DNA from: Spirochaetales bacterium | GTDB lineage: Bacteria > Spirochaetota > Spirochaetia > JABEVK01 | Direction of reading: 5' to 3' | NCBI GenBank assembly: GCA_947478845.1 | Contig: CANJXC010000013.1 | Coordinates: 1 to 64,000 of the forward strand | Length of the DNA: 64,000 nt | In this document: piece after piece, positions 25,579 through 34,158 of the stretch | Numbering within the stretch: position 1 is the first letter of the stretch | How the letters are laid out: the number at the start of each line of letters is the position of its first letter | Notes under the pieces: generated by a model | Databases searched by the model: none | What the model saw: only the letters and a program-made list of their open reading frames with translations | Told to the model about the DNA's origin: nothing | Made by a program: the position numbers and the translations under genes

Positions 25579-25645
25579 ACATATTTGGATCACATTTCTA
25601 ATTTACTACACAAATGTAGTACATATGCTATATCCGACATATTTG
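25579..25645. promoter_or_regulatory. Symmetric repeat cluster upstream of amtB (putative operator)
   Basis: A perfect inverted repeat ACTACA-CAAA-TGTAGT (25605-25620) is flanked at almost equal distance by two identical 9-bp direct repeats ACATATTTG (25579-25587 and 25637-25645). The stretch is AT-rich compared with the genes around it. It lies about 70-135 bp before the amtB start. The rest of 25511-25788 shows no gene I can support. Confidence 0.4.
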
Positions 25646-25788
25646 CACTTTCGGGGGTGATTATCGGTATTAAATCAATACGGGGGAATATTTTAAGCTG
25701 ACATGATTCAACATATCGACCCACAGGTCGGAAGGTTTTTGAACCTGCCTCACCAATAAATACGTATACAAATGTTGTTGTTTTTCTT

Positions 25789-26439
25789 TCACATCGAGGA
25801 TAAAAAAGCCGGGAGAGCGTAGACGTCTTCCATCTGCTCAACCAGAATCCCGCCTGAACCCCTTTGAAGTGGAACTTCAAGATCAACCGAATAGCGGTCT
25901 CCCACCGAAACGACCTGCCCAGGGTCGAGATTCAGCGCCGCATACGCAAGATGAAAGGCACGAGGATGAGGTTTGGAGTGGCCGCTCTCATCGAGGCCGA
26001 TGATTCGGGGAAAAAAGCGCTCCACGCCAAGAACTTTCAGAGTCCGGATGGCAATATCGGCCGGATTATTGGTCACCAAAACGAGCCGGTAGCGACTTTC
26101 GAGCAAGGCAAGCGTGGTTTCCAGATGTGGGTCTGCCAATAAATAGTCTTCTGGTCGGATAGCCCGGCGACGAAGAGCTACACTTTGGACGATGGGCACA
26201 CCCAAGGCTCCCAGTAAAGTATTTCCGAAACTCGGTTTTTGGCCGGTACGTGACCAAAAATCATTTTGCCACGCTTCGATCAGGGACTGCAATTCAGCTG
26301 CCGGACGCCCGAGATCGGCGGCCAGAACTAGAACTTGATTTTTGATTTGAGACGCGTAATAGTCTTCGTGGCGGTACAACGTGAGGTCCATGTCAAAAAT
26401 CAGGCCGCGGACGTCTTTCGGAAGGTTGTAGGCTACCAT
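25789..26439 (-). CDS. HAD-superfamily hydrolase
   Basis: The 216-residue protein has HAD motif I FDMDLTLYRHE (about 15-25), a helical cap, motif II LVTNN, motif III lysine in HSKPHPRAF and motif IV SVGDRYSVDLEVP. It is probably a small-molecule phosphatase of the pyrimidine-5'-nucleotidase/epoxide-hydrolase-like group; no substrate can be named. The ATG at 26439 is one base from the GTG start of the divergent gene at 26441, so its promoter must lie inside that gene. No clear Shine-Dalgarno is visible. Confidence 0.8.
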   Translation of the reverse strand: MVAYNLPKDVRGLIFDMDLTLYRHEDYYASQIKNQVLVLAADLGRPAAELQSLIEAWQNDFWSRTGQKPSFGNTLLGALGVPIVQSVALRRRAIRPEDYLLADPHLETTLALLESRYRLVLVTNNPADIAIRTLKVLGVERFFPRIIGLDESGHSKPHPRAFHLAYAALNLDPGQVVSVGDRYSVDLEVPLQRGSGGILVEQMEDVYALPAFLSSM

Positions 26440-26440
26440 T

Positions 26441-27415
26441 GTGAATGTTGAGTTCCATTACTATACGACTTGGTTTCTTGCGGTCAAGGCAGGCTTCAGC
26501 GATAGCGAGGCCGCGCGTCTGTCTTGGGCCTCCCAATACACCGACCATCACAACCGTACCTTGCTGATCAAGCGAGGTGGAGAAACCCTCGTGTCGGCTC
26601 CAACGCAAAACTACTTGTTTTGGGAAGACTCGGTGATCCGTGACGCCTACTTACCTTTCCATTTTTTTCCTTCCATCGAGGGTCACAGCAGCGTCCGTGT
26701 GGATGGCCGGAGTTCTCCACGAGACGTGCGGCCCAATAGCCACGGAGTAAAGACACTTCTAGTGGAGGCGCTCAAGACCCGTAATTTGGAAAGGATCGGC
26801 ATCGCCTTGCACACTTTTGCCGACAGCTGGGCCCATCAGAACTTCACCGCTTGGCCGGAGGACTTCAACTGTCTCGAGGCAAAAGGTTTGCCGGCACCAG
26901 GTCATACCCAAGCCGGCTGGCAGCCCGACGAATGGCTCACCGTCTGGCACGACCCCCGTCTGAAAGTTCCAGAAATCAGCAATCTCAACCGCTTCCTCGA
27001 ATGCGCGGGAAAAATCTACCGCTACCTCTGTATTTTTCGAGGAAAAGAGTTCCGGGATACGGAAGTAAGGGTCCTAGAAGAACTGAAGGGTCTGGTCACG
27101 GCCGGGAGCGGGCGGGCCACAGTTGAGCAGCGTATGCTTGAGTTGGTGATCGAGTGCACGATGGAGCCCTACGACCGTGATGCACCGCTACGGCAGGCGG
27201 TCGAATTGCCCGAGCGCGAACCGACAACCCTTCCCATGTTGGATCAACTTCGGCATGTCGGGAAAGAATTGTGGGTTAAGACAGGTCTCGCCGCCCCCTT
27301 GGAAGTCCGGGCGCGAACTGGTTTTAGAAACACCCCTTTCGCTTCGTGGTTGAGGGCGGCCGAAGAACAACGCAAGCTGGCCCAGAGCCTCCTCGAGGGC
27401 TATCCAGGAGTTTAG
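26441..27415 (+). CDS. DUF6765-like protein (zinc-phospholipase-C-like fold)
   Basis: The 324-residue protein starts MNVEFHYYTTWFLAVKAGFS and continues ARLSWASQYTDHHN, then GIALHTFADSWAHQNFTA around residues 127-144. This pattern of N-terminal FHY, a (S)QYxD segment and an H-x3-D-x3-H helix matches DUF6765 proteins and recalls the metal ligands of S1/P1 nucleases and bacterial phospholipase C. It has no signal peptide, so it would act in the cytoplasm. Function is unknown. The start is GTG at 26441, adjacent to the divergent HAD start; ABC-F follows after 41 bp. Confidence 0.6.
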   Translation: MNVEFHYYTTWFLAVKAGFSDSEAARLSWASQYTDHHNRTLLIKRGGETLVSAPTQNYLFWEDSVIRDAYLPFHFFPSIEGHSSVRVDGRSSPRDVRPNSHGVKTLLVEALKTRNLERIGIALHTFADSWAHQNFTAWPEDFNCLEAKGLPAPGHTQAGWQPDEWLTVWHDPRLKVPEISNLNRFLECAGKIYRYLCIFRGKEFRDTEVRVLEELKGLVTAGSGRATVEQRMLELVIECTMEPYDRDAPLRQAVELPEREPTTLPMLDQLRHVGKELWVKTGLAAPLEVRARTGFRNTPFASWLRAAEEQRKLAQSLLEGYPGV

Positions 27416-27456
27416 GCCTTGCTTCAAGAGCTGGAAGGAGGGTAGACTTTCCTCCC

Positions 27457-29091
27457 ATGATCACCGCCACCAACATCTCCCTTGCCTTTGGAAAACGCTT
27501 TCTCTTCAAAGAAGTTAACCTCAAATTTACAGCGGGTAACTGCTATGGTTTGATCGGCGCCAATGGAGCCGGCAAGTCCACCTTCCTCAAGATTCTGTCT
27601 GGGGAACTCGAGCCCGATTCGGGAGAGGTCACCACTCCGCCAAACACCCGACTGGCGATGCTCAAGCAAGACCAGTTTGCCTTCGACGAGTTCCAGGTTC
27701 TCAATACGGTCATCGTGGGCCATAGCAAACTTTGGAGCGTGATGCAGCAGCGCGAAGAACTGTATGCCAAAGCTGACCTTAGCGATGACGAGGGGATGCG
27801 GGTGGCAGAACTCGAGGGTGATTTTGCCGAAATGGGTGGTTGGGAGGCCGAGAGCGAGGCCGCGACTCTCCTCGACGGTTTGGGCATTCCTGAAAGTTTT
27901 CACGGCAAGTTGATGAAAGATCTCGATGGCAACGAGAAGGTCAGAGTCCTTCTGGCGCAGGCCCTTTTTGGAAATCCTGATGTGTTGTTGCTCGACGAAC
28001 CCACCAACCACCTCGACTTGGAATCGATCACTTGGCTCAATGGCTTCTTGGAAAACTTCGCCAACACTGTGATCGTCGTAAGCCACGACCGGCACTTCCT
28101 CAATCAAGTTTGCACGCACATTGCGGATGTGGATTACGGTCAGATCAACCTCTATGTGGGCAACTACGATTTTTGGTACCAAATCAGCCAGATGCTAGTT
28201 CGCCAGAAGAAAGAGGAAAAGCGGCGCGCTGAAGACAAAGCCACCGAACTCAAGGCGTTTATCCTCAGGTTCGCTTCTAATGCCTCAAAAGCTCGGCAGG
28301 CCACCAGTCGCCAGAAACTGCTCGAGAAGCTCGATTTGGACAGCCTCAAGCCCTCGAGCCGCAAGTTCCCTTACATCGGTTTCAAGGCCGAACGGGAGTG
28401 CGGCAAGGTTATCCTCACCGTGAAGAACCTCACCAAGACCATCGAGGGAATCAAGGTTCTCGACAACGTGAGCTTTACCGTCGAGAGTGGCGAAAAGGTT
28501 GCCTTTCTCGGCGACAGTCAGAAAAAAACGACCCTCTTCGAGATTCTTGGCGGCGAAATGGAGGCCGATTCCGGCACCCTCGAATGGGGCCAGACGATTC
28601 TCAAGACGTATTTTCCCAACGACAACAGCCGCTACTTTCAGAGTGACATGAACCTCGTAGAATGGTTGGCGCAGTATAGCAAAGATCAGGATGAAACCTA
28701 TCTTCGAGGGTTCTTGGGCCGAATGCTCTTCTCGGGAGACGAGGCCCTCAAACCTGTGAACGTCCTTTCAGGTGGCGAAAAGGTGCGTTGCATGATGAGC
28801 AAAATGATGATGGTAGGAGCCAACCTGCTGATTTTGGACGAGCCGACCAACCACCTCGACCTCGAATCGATCACCACGCTGAACACAGCCATGAAAGAGT
28901 TTACCGAGGTGCTGATGTTCACCAGCCACGACCATGAGCTGAACGCCACGGTGGCAAGCAGGATTGTGGAGTTCACACCGATGGGCATGATTGACCGCAA
29001 GATCACGTTCGAAGAGTACCTTGCCAGCGCCGAAGTCCGCAAACTGCGCGACCAACACTACCAGGGCCACGTCCGGCTGACTCTCGACTAA
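27457..29091 (+). CDS. ABC-F family ATPase, YbiT-like
   Basis: The 544-residue soluble protein has two ATP-binding cassettes joined by an ABC-F linker (LRFASNASKARQATSRQKLL). Its text follows E. coli YbiT closely: LKQDQFAFDEFQVLNTVIVGH and VLLAQALFGNPDVLLLDEP. Cassette 1 has Walker A GANGAGKST and Walker B LLLDEPTNHLDL. Cassette 2 has Walker B LLILDEPTNHLDL and signature LSGGEKVR but its Walker A reads GDSQKKTT in place of GxNGxGKST. Such proteins bind the ribosomal E site and rescue or tune translation. The second site may bind ATP poorly. The 3' end overlaps the facing RNase gene by 4 bp. Confidence 0.9.
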   Translation: MITATNISLAFGKRFLFKEVNLKFTAGNCYGLIGANGAGKSTFLKILSGELEPDSGEVTTPPNTRLAMLKQDQFAFDEFQVLNTVIVGHSKLWSVMQQREELYAKADLSDDEGMRVAELEGDFAEMGGWEAESEAATLLDGLGIPESFHGKLMKDLDGNEKVRVLLAQALFGNPDVLLLDEPTNHLDLESITWLNGFLENFANTVIVVSHDRHFLNQVCTHIADVDYGQINLYVGNYDFWYQISQMLVRQKKEEKRRAEDKATELKAFILRFASNASKARQATSRQKLLEKLDLDSLKPSSRKFPYIGFKAERECGKVILTVKNLTKTIEGIKVLDNVSFTVESGEKVAFLGDSQKKTTLFEILGGEMEADSGTLEWGQTILKTYFPNDNSRYFQSDMNLVEWLAQYSKDQDETYLRGFLGRMLFSGDEALKPVNVLSGGEKVRCMMSKMMMVGANLLILDEPTNHLDLESITTLNTAMKEFTEVLMFTSHDHELNATVASRIVEFTPMGMIDRKITFEEYLASAEVRKLRDQHYQGHVRLTLD

Positions 29092-31076
29092 ACCTCGGAA
29101 AGAGTTAGAACTTCCCGTCGGGCATCGGCCGCCACCACTTTGAGTGTGAGCAAGCCCCCCAGCGGATGTTTGCGCGTCAGTTTAACCAACCCGCGGTACC
29201 CGAGATCCGTCAGAAGTACTTGAGCCTGGGTTTCATCGTCGCGGAACCATCCGACAATAACCGCTGGCCAAGTTTGTCCTTTTTTGCGAGACAAATACTC
29301 GGTGATCCAATACCGGTCCGCATTACGCTCCATCTTAGCGGCCTGGCTGTTGAGCGGGTCGAGCTCCGCCGCCAGAATCGCCAGCGCCTCGGAATCGAGG
29401 GGCGTCGCTTCGCCGGCGGCAGCGGCTTTGAGCTGGCGGTGAACCGCTAAGTCGCCGTAACGGCGAATGGGGCTGGTTGCCTGAACGTAGCTGGCCAGTC
29501 CTAGGCCTGCATGGGGTCCGGGATCGGAAGTGAGTGACGAGCGGGTCATGGAAACGATTTTTCCAAACTCCCGGGCGGGCCCCTCGGGCAGATGGCTCAC
29601 TTCGACGGCCTCCCCCGGCCTTTGAACTCGGTAAAGCATGGGAATCTCATTCTCGATTGCGAACCGGGCTGCCGCTTCGCCTGCGAGTACCATGAACTCG
29701 GCCACCCAGTCTCGAGCCGCCTCTGCGGTGTACACCCCGACTTCCACCTTATTGCTCTCGAGGTCGACTTTCACCTCGGATTCCGGCAAGTGGATGATGA
29801 CGGCACCCTGAGCAATCCGCCATTGTTCGCGCTGTTTAGCGGTCTCGGCCAAACGAGAAAGAATAGTATCTCCCTGCTTTACAAGGTTTTGAGCTTGGTG
29901 ATAACTCAACCTCCGCTCCACCCTGATGAGGCTGGGCACCACCGTCAAAGACGCCAGGGCCCCGTCGGAGGCCAGCACGCAACCAAAGCTGAGTGCAGGA
30001 CTTACAACCCCAGCGTTCAGGCTAAACGGGCCCTCTGCAAGGACGGAAGGGAACATTGTGAACCTGCCAGTCGGCAGATACACAGTGGTTCCGCGTCGCC
30101 TTGCCTCAAGATCGAGGAGCGAGTTCGGAACAATCCAGCGTCCGGGGTCGGCGATGTGCACCCAGTAGCGCACGGTGCCGTCCGGAAGTTCTTCTACTGC
30201 CAAAGCATCGTCGACTTCGGTGGTTTTGTCATCGTCGATGGTAAGGCTTGCCAAGTACGTTAGGTCGAGCTGATGCTGGGGGTCGGTACGGCTGGAGGCG
30301 GCATCCTGGGCTAGAAGTTCCAATTCAGGGACAAAACCCGAAAGACCTGCGCGCAGCACATCAAGGTTTTCGTGGCGGTGCCAGAGGCGAAGCTCAAAGA
30401 GAAGTTGGAGGGCCGAGGCTTCGGTTTGCTGACGGGAAAGGAGTTTCAACAGCTCAAGGGCCGTGTTTTTGTCGGTGGCCTCTTCACCCCATAAGGCAAA
30501 CTTCTTGACGGCTTCCAGACGACGGAGGTCGTCAGGGTCCAAAGGGTTTTCGGGGTTTTGCAGGCGCGCCAGAAAGCGGCTAAGCAACTGTGACTGCAAA
30601 AGCTCCTTGTTGTGTAGGGCAACGGCCTGCTTGCGAAGCTCCTCGACCTGAATGAGCGAGCGGGCCTCGTAGCGACCGGCTTTTCCTTTGAAATAGATGT
30701 GGTCGTCGGCAAGGGTTGCGTAGAGGGCATAGGCCCGCTCTCCAGTCAAGGAGTCCCACAGGCAACCGGCAAGTTCCTCGAGAGCATAGGGTCCTTGCCC
30801 TTCCGTAGACAAAAGTTCCCAAACGGTAGGAAGGTCTATGCCTGAACCCGCTAGGTTTGCCGCCTGCACCCACCCCGAGAGCCCGGAAGGTGCCAGCCAG
30901 ACCTTCTCGGTCAGCTTGAAATGGGTGGTTGAAAACTCAATCTCCTTGCTCGACACAGTGAGGGTGTTCCCGAAAGTATCTATGACCCTCAGAGAATTTT
31001 TCCCCTCGGGCCCCTCCACTACGGCCAGTCGCGTGGTGCCCTTTACCGCAAAAGAGACTACAGCGCCCTTCTCCAT
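29088..31076 (-). CDS. RNase II/RNase R family exoribonuclease
   Basis: The 662-residue protein has the RNB catalytic domain from about residue 265: TIDDDKTTEVDDALAVE carries the metal-binding aspartates, then WVHIADPGRWI, RRGTTVYLPTGRFTMFP and, near the C-terminus, YVQATSPIRRYGDLAVHRQL. The N-terminal 250 residues lack clear cold-shock domains and instead have an SH3-like start and helical region, as in the shorter RNB proteins of cyanobacteria and chloroplasts. It degrades RNA 3' to 5'. The gene follows rex by 6 bp and is probably the last member of that operon. Confidence 0.87.
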   Translation of the reverse strand: MEKGAVVSFAVKGTTRLAVVEGPEGKNSLRVIDTFGNTLTVSSKEIEFSTTHFKLTEKVWLAPSGLSGWVQAANLAGSGIDLPTVWELLSTEGQGPYALEELAGCLWDSLTGERAYALYATLADDHIYFKGKAGRYEARSLIQVEELRKQAVALHNKELLQSQLLSRFLARLQNPENPLDPDDLRRLEAVKKFALWGEEATDKNTALELLKLLSRQQTEASALQLLFELRLWHRHENLDVLRAGLSGFVPELELLAQDAASSRTDPQHQLDLTYLASLTIDDDKTTEVDDALAVEELPDGTVRYWVHIADPGRWIVPNSLLDLEARRRGTTVYLPTGRFTMFPSVLAEGPFSLNAGVVSPALSFGCVLASDGALASLTVVPSLIRVERRLSYHQAQNLVKQGDTILSRLAETAKQREQWRIAQGAVIIHLPESEVKVDLESNKVEVGVYTAEAARDWVAEFMVLAGEAAARFAIENEIPMLYRVQRPGEAVEVSHLPEGPAREFGKIVSMTRSSLTSDPGPHAGLGLASYVQATSPIRRYGDLAVHRQLKAAAAGEATPLDSEALAILAAELDPLNSQAAKMERNADRYWITEYLSRKKGQTWPAVIVGWFRDDETQAQVLLTDLGYRGLVKLTRKHPLGGLLTLKVVAADARREVLTLSEV

Positions 31077-31082
31077 TGTGGA

Positions 31083-31727
31083 TCAGGACCGGACAGACAA
31101 AACAGCATAACCGGAGGAAATATCTTCTTTTTGGATCAACACATCGGTAATTCCATCGGGTACCCGAAGCTTGAGGCTGGTGAAGTTCCAAATGCATTTG
31201 ACACCCGCAAGAACCACAGTGGTGCAAACCTCCTGAGCTTCGTGGGTGGGGATAGCAAGGATGGCGAGGGTGACTGAGTTTTTCTGGATGAAAGCAGTTA
31301 ACTCCTGCGCGTCGTGCACTTTGATGCCATGAAACTTTTTTCCCACTTTCACAGGATCGTTGTCAAAGGCCGCAACGAGGTTCAGGCCGTTCTTGCGGAA
31401 CTCCGTGTGGCCTAGAAGTGCTGTTCCAAGATGCCCCGACCCCACAATGATGGCAGTGTGCGTCTGATCCCAGCGCAGAAAATGCTCTAGGGCCGCGATC
31501 AGATCTTTGACCACGTAACCGACCCGGGGCTTACCGGCGATTCCCGTAACTGCCAAATCCTTACGCACCTGTATGGGCTCAAGTTCTAGTTCCTCGGCAA
31601 TCGTAGTACCTGAGATGACCAGAATGCCATCTTGCTCGGCTTGACGGACGACCTGAAGGTAGGCCGGAAGGCGGCGAATGGTGGGCAGGCTCGCACCCTT
31701 TCTGTTGATCATTCTTGGACGTTTCAT
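31083..31727 (-). CDS. rex: Redox-sensing transcriptional repressor Rex
   Basis: The 214-residue repressor has an N-terminal winged helix (about 12-75: ASLPTIRRLPAYLQVV and the recognition segment IQVRKDLAV) and a C-terminal Rossmann domain that reads NADH/NAD+ (IIVGSGHLGTALLGH, DNDPVKVGKKFHGIKV). The end NFTSLKLRVPDGI is the domain-swapped helix region common to Rex. It represses fermentation and respiration genes when NAD+ is high. The start at 31727 has AGGA 8 bases upstream. It follows coaBC by 20 bp, so it may be read with the CoA operon. Confidence 0.92.
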   Translation of the reverse strand: MKRPRMINRKGASLPTIRRLPAYLQVVRQAEQDGILVISGTTIAEELELEPIQVRKDLAVTGIAGKPRVGYVVKDLIAALEHFLRWDQTHTAIIVGSGHLGTALLGHTEFRKNGLNLVAAFDNDPVKVGKKFHGIKVHDAQELTAFIQKNSVTLAILAIPTHEAQEVCTTVVLAGVKCIWNFTSLKLRVPDGITDVLIQKEDISSGYAVLSVRS

Positions 31728-31747
31728 GGTTCTTTTCCTACTCTGTT

Positions 31748-32995
31748 CTAGATGTAAAGCATGCGTTCGATCTTGGCAAGCAGACTTTGCGCAACTTCGA
31801 GCTTGGTTGCGAGCTCCAGGCGCTCCCAAGAGCCTTTGGTATCGACCAACAGAAGACAGTTCGTCTCGGCTTCGAAGCCCTCACCGGGACGCGAAGTATC
31901 GTTGGAGGCGATCAGGTCGCCCTTTGCCTTGATAAGCCGAGCGACAGCATCCGACAAGAGGTCCTCATCGCTGAGCCCACTTTGCGCACGAAAGACAACT
32001 AAGAATGTGGAGGGGCTCCAGGCCTTCACCTGATCGACAATTTTGGGGGTTGGTTCAAACTCGATGATAAGGCGGCCGGAGGAAGTGGACACCTTACTCG
32101 CAGAGGGGTTTACCGGCCTCCAGTCGCCCACGGCGGCGGCGGCCAGGAACAACCGCGGTTTGTGTTCTTCGACCAAATTGCGGCAGGCCAACTCCATGGC
32201 TGCAGCCGTTTCTGCCACAATGAGTTCGGCGCCCGTTGGAACAGGAACGGAAAGTTTCCCGGCCACGACGATGACTCGTGAACCCAACGTGAGAGCTGCC
32301 CGAGCCAACGCTACACCCATCTTTCCCGTGGAATTGTTTGTTATAACCCGGATGGGATCGAGGTATTCGACAGTCCTGCCTGCGGTGATTATTACAGTTT
32401 GCCCCGAAAGGGGGCCCCGCGGGGCCAAGAGCTCAAGAACTGCTGACAAGATCTCCTCGTTGGCGGCCATTTTGGCCTTGCCTTCTTCCACCCGCGAGCC
32501 TAACACCAGAATCCCCGCCGCTTGGAGCTTGGCGAGGTTTTGAATCACGAAGGGGTGGGCATACATGGACTGGTGCATGGCGGGAACCACAACCACTGGA
32601 ACTCCTTCTCCAAAGGCTGTCGTGACAAAAGTCGTTACCGGGGTGTCGTCGATGCCCGTAGCGATTTTTCCCACAGTGTTGGCCGTGGCAGGTGCAACGA
32701 GCAAGAGGTCGGCGCGTACTGGCACATTTCCAACCAGGCCGACATGCTCAATTTGCCCTGTGAGGTCGGTGATAGGTTTGTGCCCGGTAGCCCATTCCAG
32801 CAAGTTGGGATGCAGCAACTGTGTGGCCCCGTGGGTCATCACGGGATAAACCTGCGCACCGTGACGCATCAAAAGGCGCGCGAGGTCCACACTTCGCACC
32901 GCCGCCACGGACCCTGTGACTCCCAGAACAATGGTTTTCCCAGCCAGTCTCTGGCTGACGGTTCCCACAATGTCGACGGACGGGTGTTCGTTCAT
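31748..32995 (-). CDS. coaBC: CoaBC (phosphopantothenoylcysteine synthetase/decarboxylase), archaeal type
   Basis: The 415-residue fusion makes 4'-phosphopantothenoylcysteine and decarboxylates it. The CoaC half has the flavin loop LGVTGSVAAVRS, catalytic H84 in IEHVGL, and PAMHQSM where most bacteria have PAMN-M. The clamp reads VEEGKAKMAANEEI with no cysteine, in place of the bacterial ACG-GRM-EP clamp. PAMH and EEGKAK are features I associate with archaeal CoaBC. The CoaB half has NNSTGKMGVALARAA, AAAVGDWRP and TPKIVDQV. The ATG overlaps the mfnA stop (32992-32995) and AGGAGG stands 7 bases before it. Confidence 0.9.
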   Translation of the reverse strand: MNEHPSVDIVGTVSQRLAGKTIVLGVTGSVAAVRSVDLARLLMRHGAQVYPVMTHGATQLLHPNLLEWATGHKPITDLTGQIEHVGLVGNVPVRADLLLVAPATANTVGKIATGIDDTPVTTFVTTAFGEGVPVVVVPAMHQSMYAHPFVIQNLAKLQAAGILVLGSRVEEGKAKMAANEEILSAVLELLAPRGPLSGQTVIITAGRTVEYLDPIRVITNNSTGKMGVALARAALTLGSRVIVVAGKLSVPVPTGAELIVAETAAAMELACRNLVEEHKPRLFLAAAAVGDWRPVNPSASKVSTSSGRLIIEFEPTPKIVDQVKAWSPSTFLVVFRAQSGLSDEDLLSDAVARLIKAKGDLIASNDTSRPGEGFEAETNCLLLVDTKGSWERLELATKLEVAQSLLAKIERMLYI

Positions 32996-34158
32996 CCGGT
33001 TGCCTCCTGCAGGTCGGTGAGAAAAAGCTGGAGAGAAGCCCGCGAAACATGAGGCATCAGCACAATCCGAAAGCTATGTTCCCAAGAGGATAATGCCCAT
33101 CCCTTTTCCCTCAACTTCGTAACCAGCAACGGCGTAGGCATGTGTTTTGCGCGCACACCAACAACGTTCATCGCCGGTCGCGGCAGAACACAATCGACCC
33201 CCGGGATCTCGGCCAGCGCGAGAATCAAAAACGACGTGAGTTCCATCGCCTCGCGCACGATATCGGTGTAACCCTCGGTTCCCAGATGATTCATAACGGC
33301 CCAGACCGCAGCCACCGCTGCTCCTGAACGCGTCCCGACGACGGTATTCTGCTTCAGGCGCCCACCCGACAGGTAGTGCACATCGGTGGCGGTAGTGCGA
33401 GCGAGAATGGAATCCTTCCAGAGAATCATTCCCGAAGGGATGGGGCCACGACCCATTTTGTGGGGGTCGGCAGTAAGGCTGGAAAGGCCTTCTGGCCAAC
33501 TAGCACCGCCTGGATAACCGGCTTGTGATAAAAACGGAAGGACAAAGCCACCGAAGGAAGCGTCGAGATGAAAATACAGACCATGCCGCAAAGCGATGGC
33601 CGCTAAGGCCTCCACGTCATCCACGGCACCCCAGTCGGTCGTACCGGCAATTCCTATCACGGCTAGGGTGTGGGTTCCCACCGCAGCTTCCAAAAGGTCC
33701 AACCTCACCCTACCGCTGGCGTCGGCAGGGATTCGCACAAGGCTCAGGCCCATCAGGGAAGCGGCTTTGTCGAAGGAATAATGCGCAGTCGAGGGCAACA
33801 GGACTTCAACTTTCTCGGAATCTGCACGGATTTTGGCAGTCCAAAGAGCAAGGATGTTTGCTTCTGTTCCTCCGGTAACGATTCGCCCTGCAACTTCGGA
33901 GTTCCCCCACCAGCTTCCCAGAAGGGTGCAAGATTCCCTCTCCAGCTCGGCGAGACCCGGAACCAGACCTTCGTCACCAATGTTGCACTCCAAAGCTCGG
34001 GAAAATGCCAGCGACGCCACGGGATGAGGGCTCGAACACATGGAACCAAGGATTTTGCCCCCGTCAAAGCTCAAGTCCCCGACGAGGCGTCGATCTAGTT
34101 CCTGCAACACGTCCCGGCCGCTAATGGTAGCTTTCCTTGTCGGAGGGGTATACACCAC
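32992..34158 (-). CDS. mfnA: MfnA-like PLP decarboxylase (L-aspartate/L-tyrosine decarboxylase)
   Basis: The 388-residue PLP enzyme matches archaeal MfnA: GKILGSMCSSPHPVA, NIGDEGLVPG, IVTGGTEANILALW, STAHYSFDKAASLM, GIAGTTDWGAVDDVE, HLDASFGGFVLPF and the PLP lysine in TADPHKMGRGPIPSG. In archaea this enzyme makes beta-alanine from aspartate for CoA, or tyramine for methanofuran; the CoA context favours beta-alanine. The start is chosen as GTG at 34158, which has GGGAGG six bases upstream, inside the end of panB (38-bp overlap). GTG at about 34106 is an alternative. Confidence 0.88.
   Translation of the reverse strand: MVYTPPTRKATISGRDVLQELDRRLVGDLSFDGGKILGSMCSSPHPVASLAFSRALECNIGDEGLVPGLAELERESCTLLGSWWGNSEVAGRIVTGGTEANILALWTAKIRADSEKVEVLLPSTAHYSFDKAASLMGLSLVRIPADASGRVRLDLLEAAVGTHTLAVIGIAGTTDWGAVDDVEALAAIALRHGLYFHLDASFGGFVLPFLSQAGYPGGASWPEGLSSLTADPHKMGRGPIPSGMILWKDSILARTTATDVHYLSGGRLKQNTVVGTRSGAAVAAVWAVMNHLGTEGYTDIVREAMELTSFLILALAEIPGVDCVLPRPAMNVVGVRAKHMPTPLLVTKLREKGWALSSWEHSFRIVLMPHVSRASLQLFLTDLQEATG

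Noticed and set aside
29592..30263. Open frame of 223 codons on the plus strand
   Set aside because: It is the mirror frame of the RNB exonuclease gene and has low-complexity, His/Arg-rich text without motifs.
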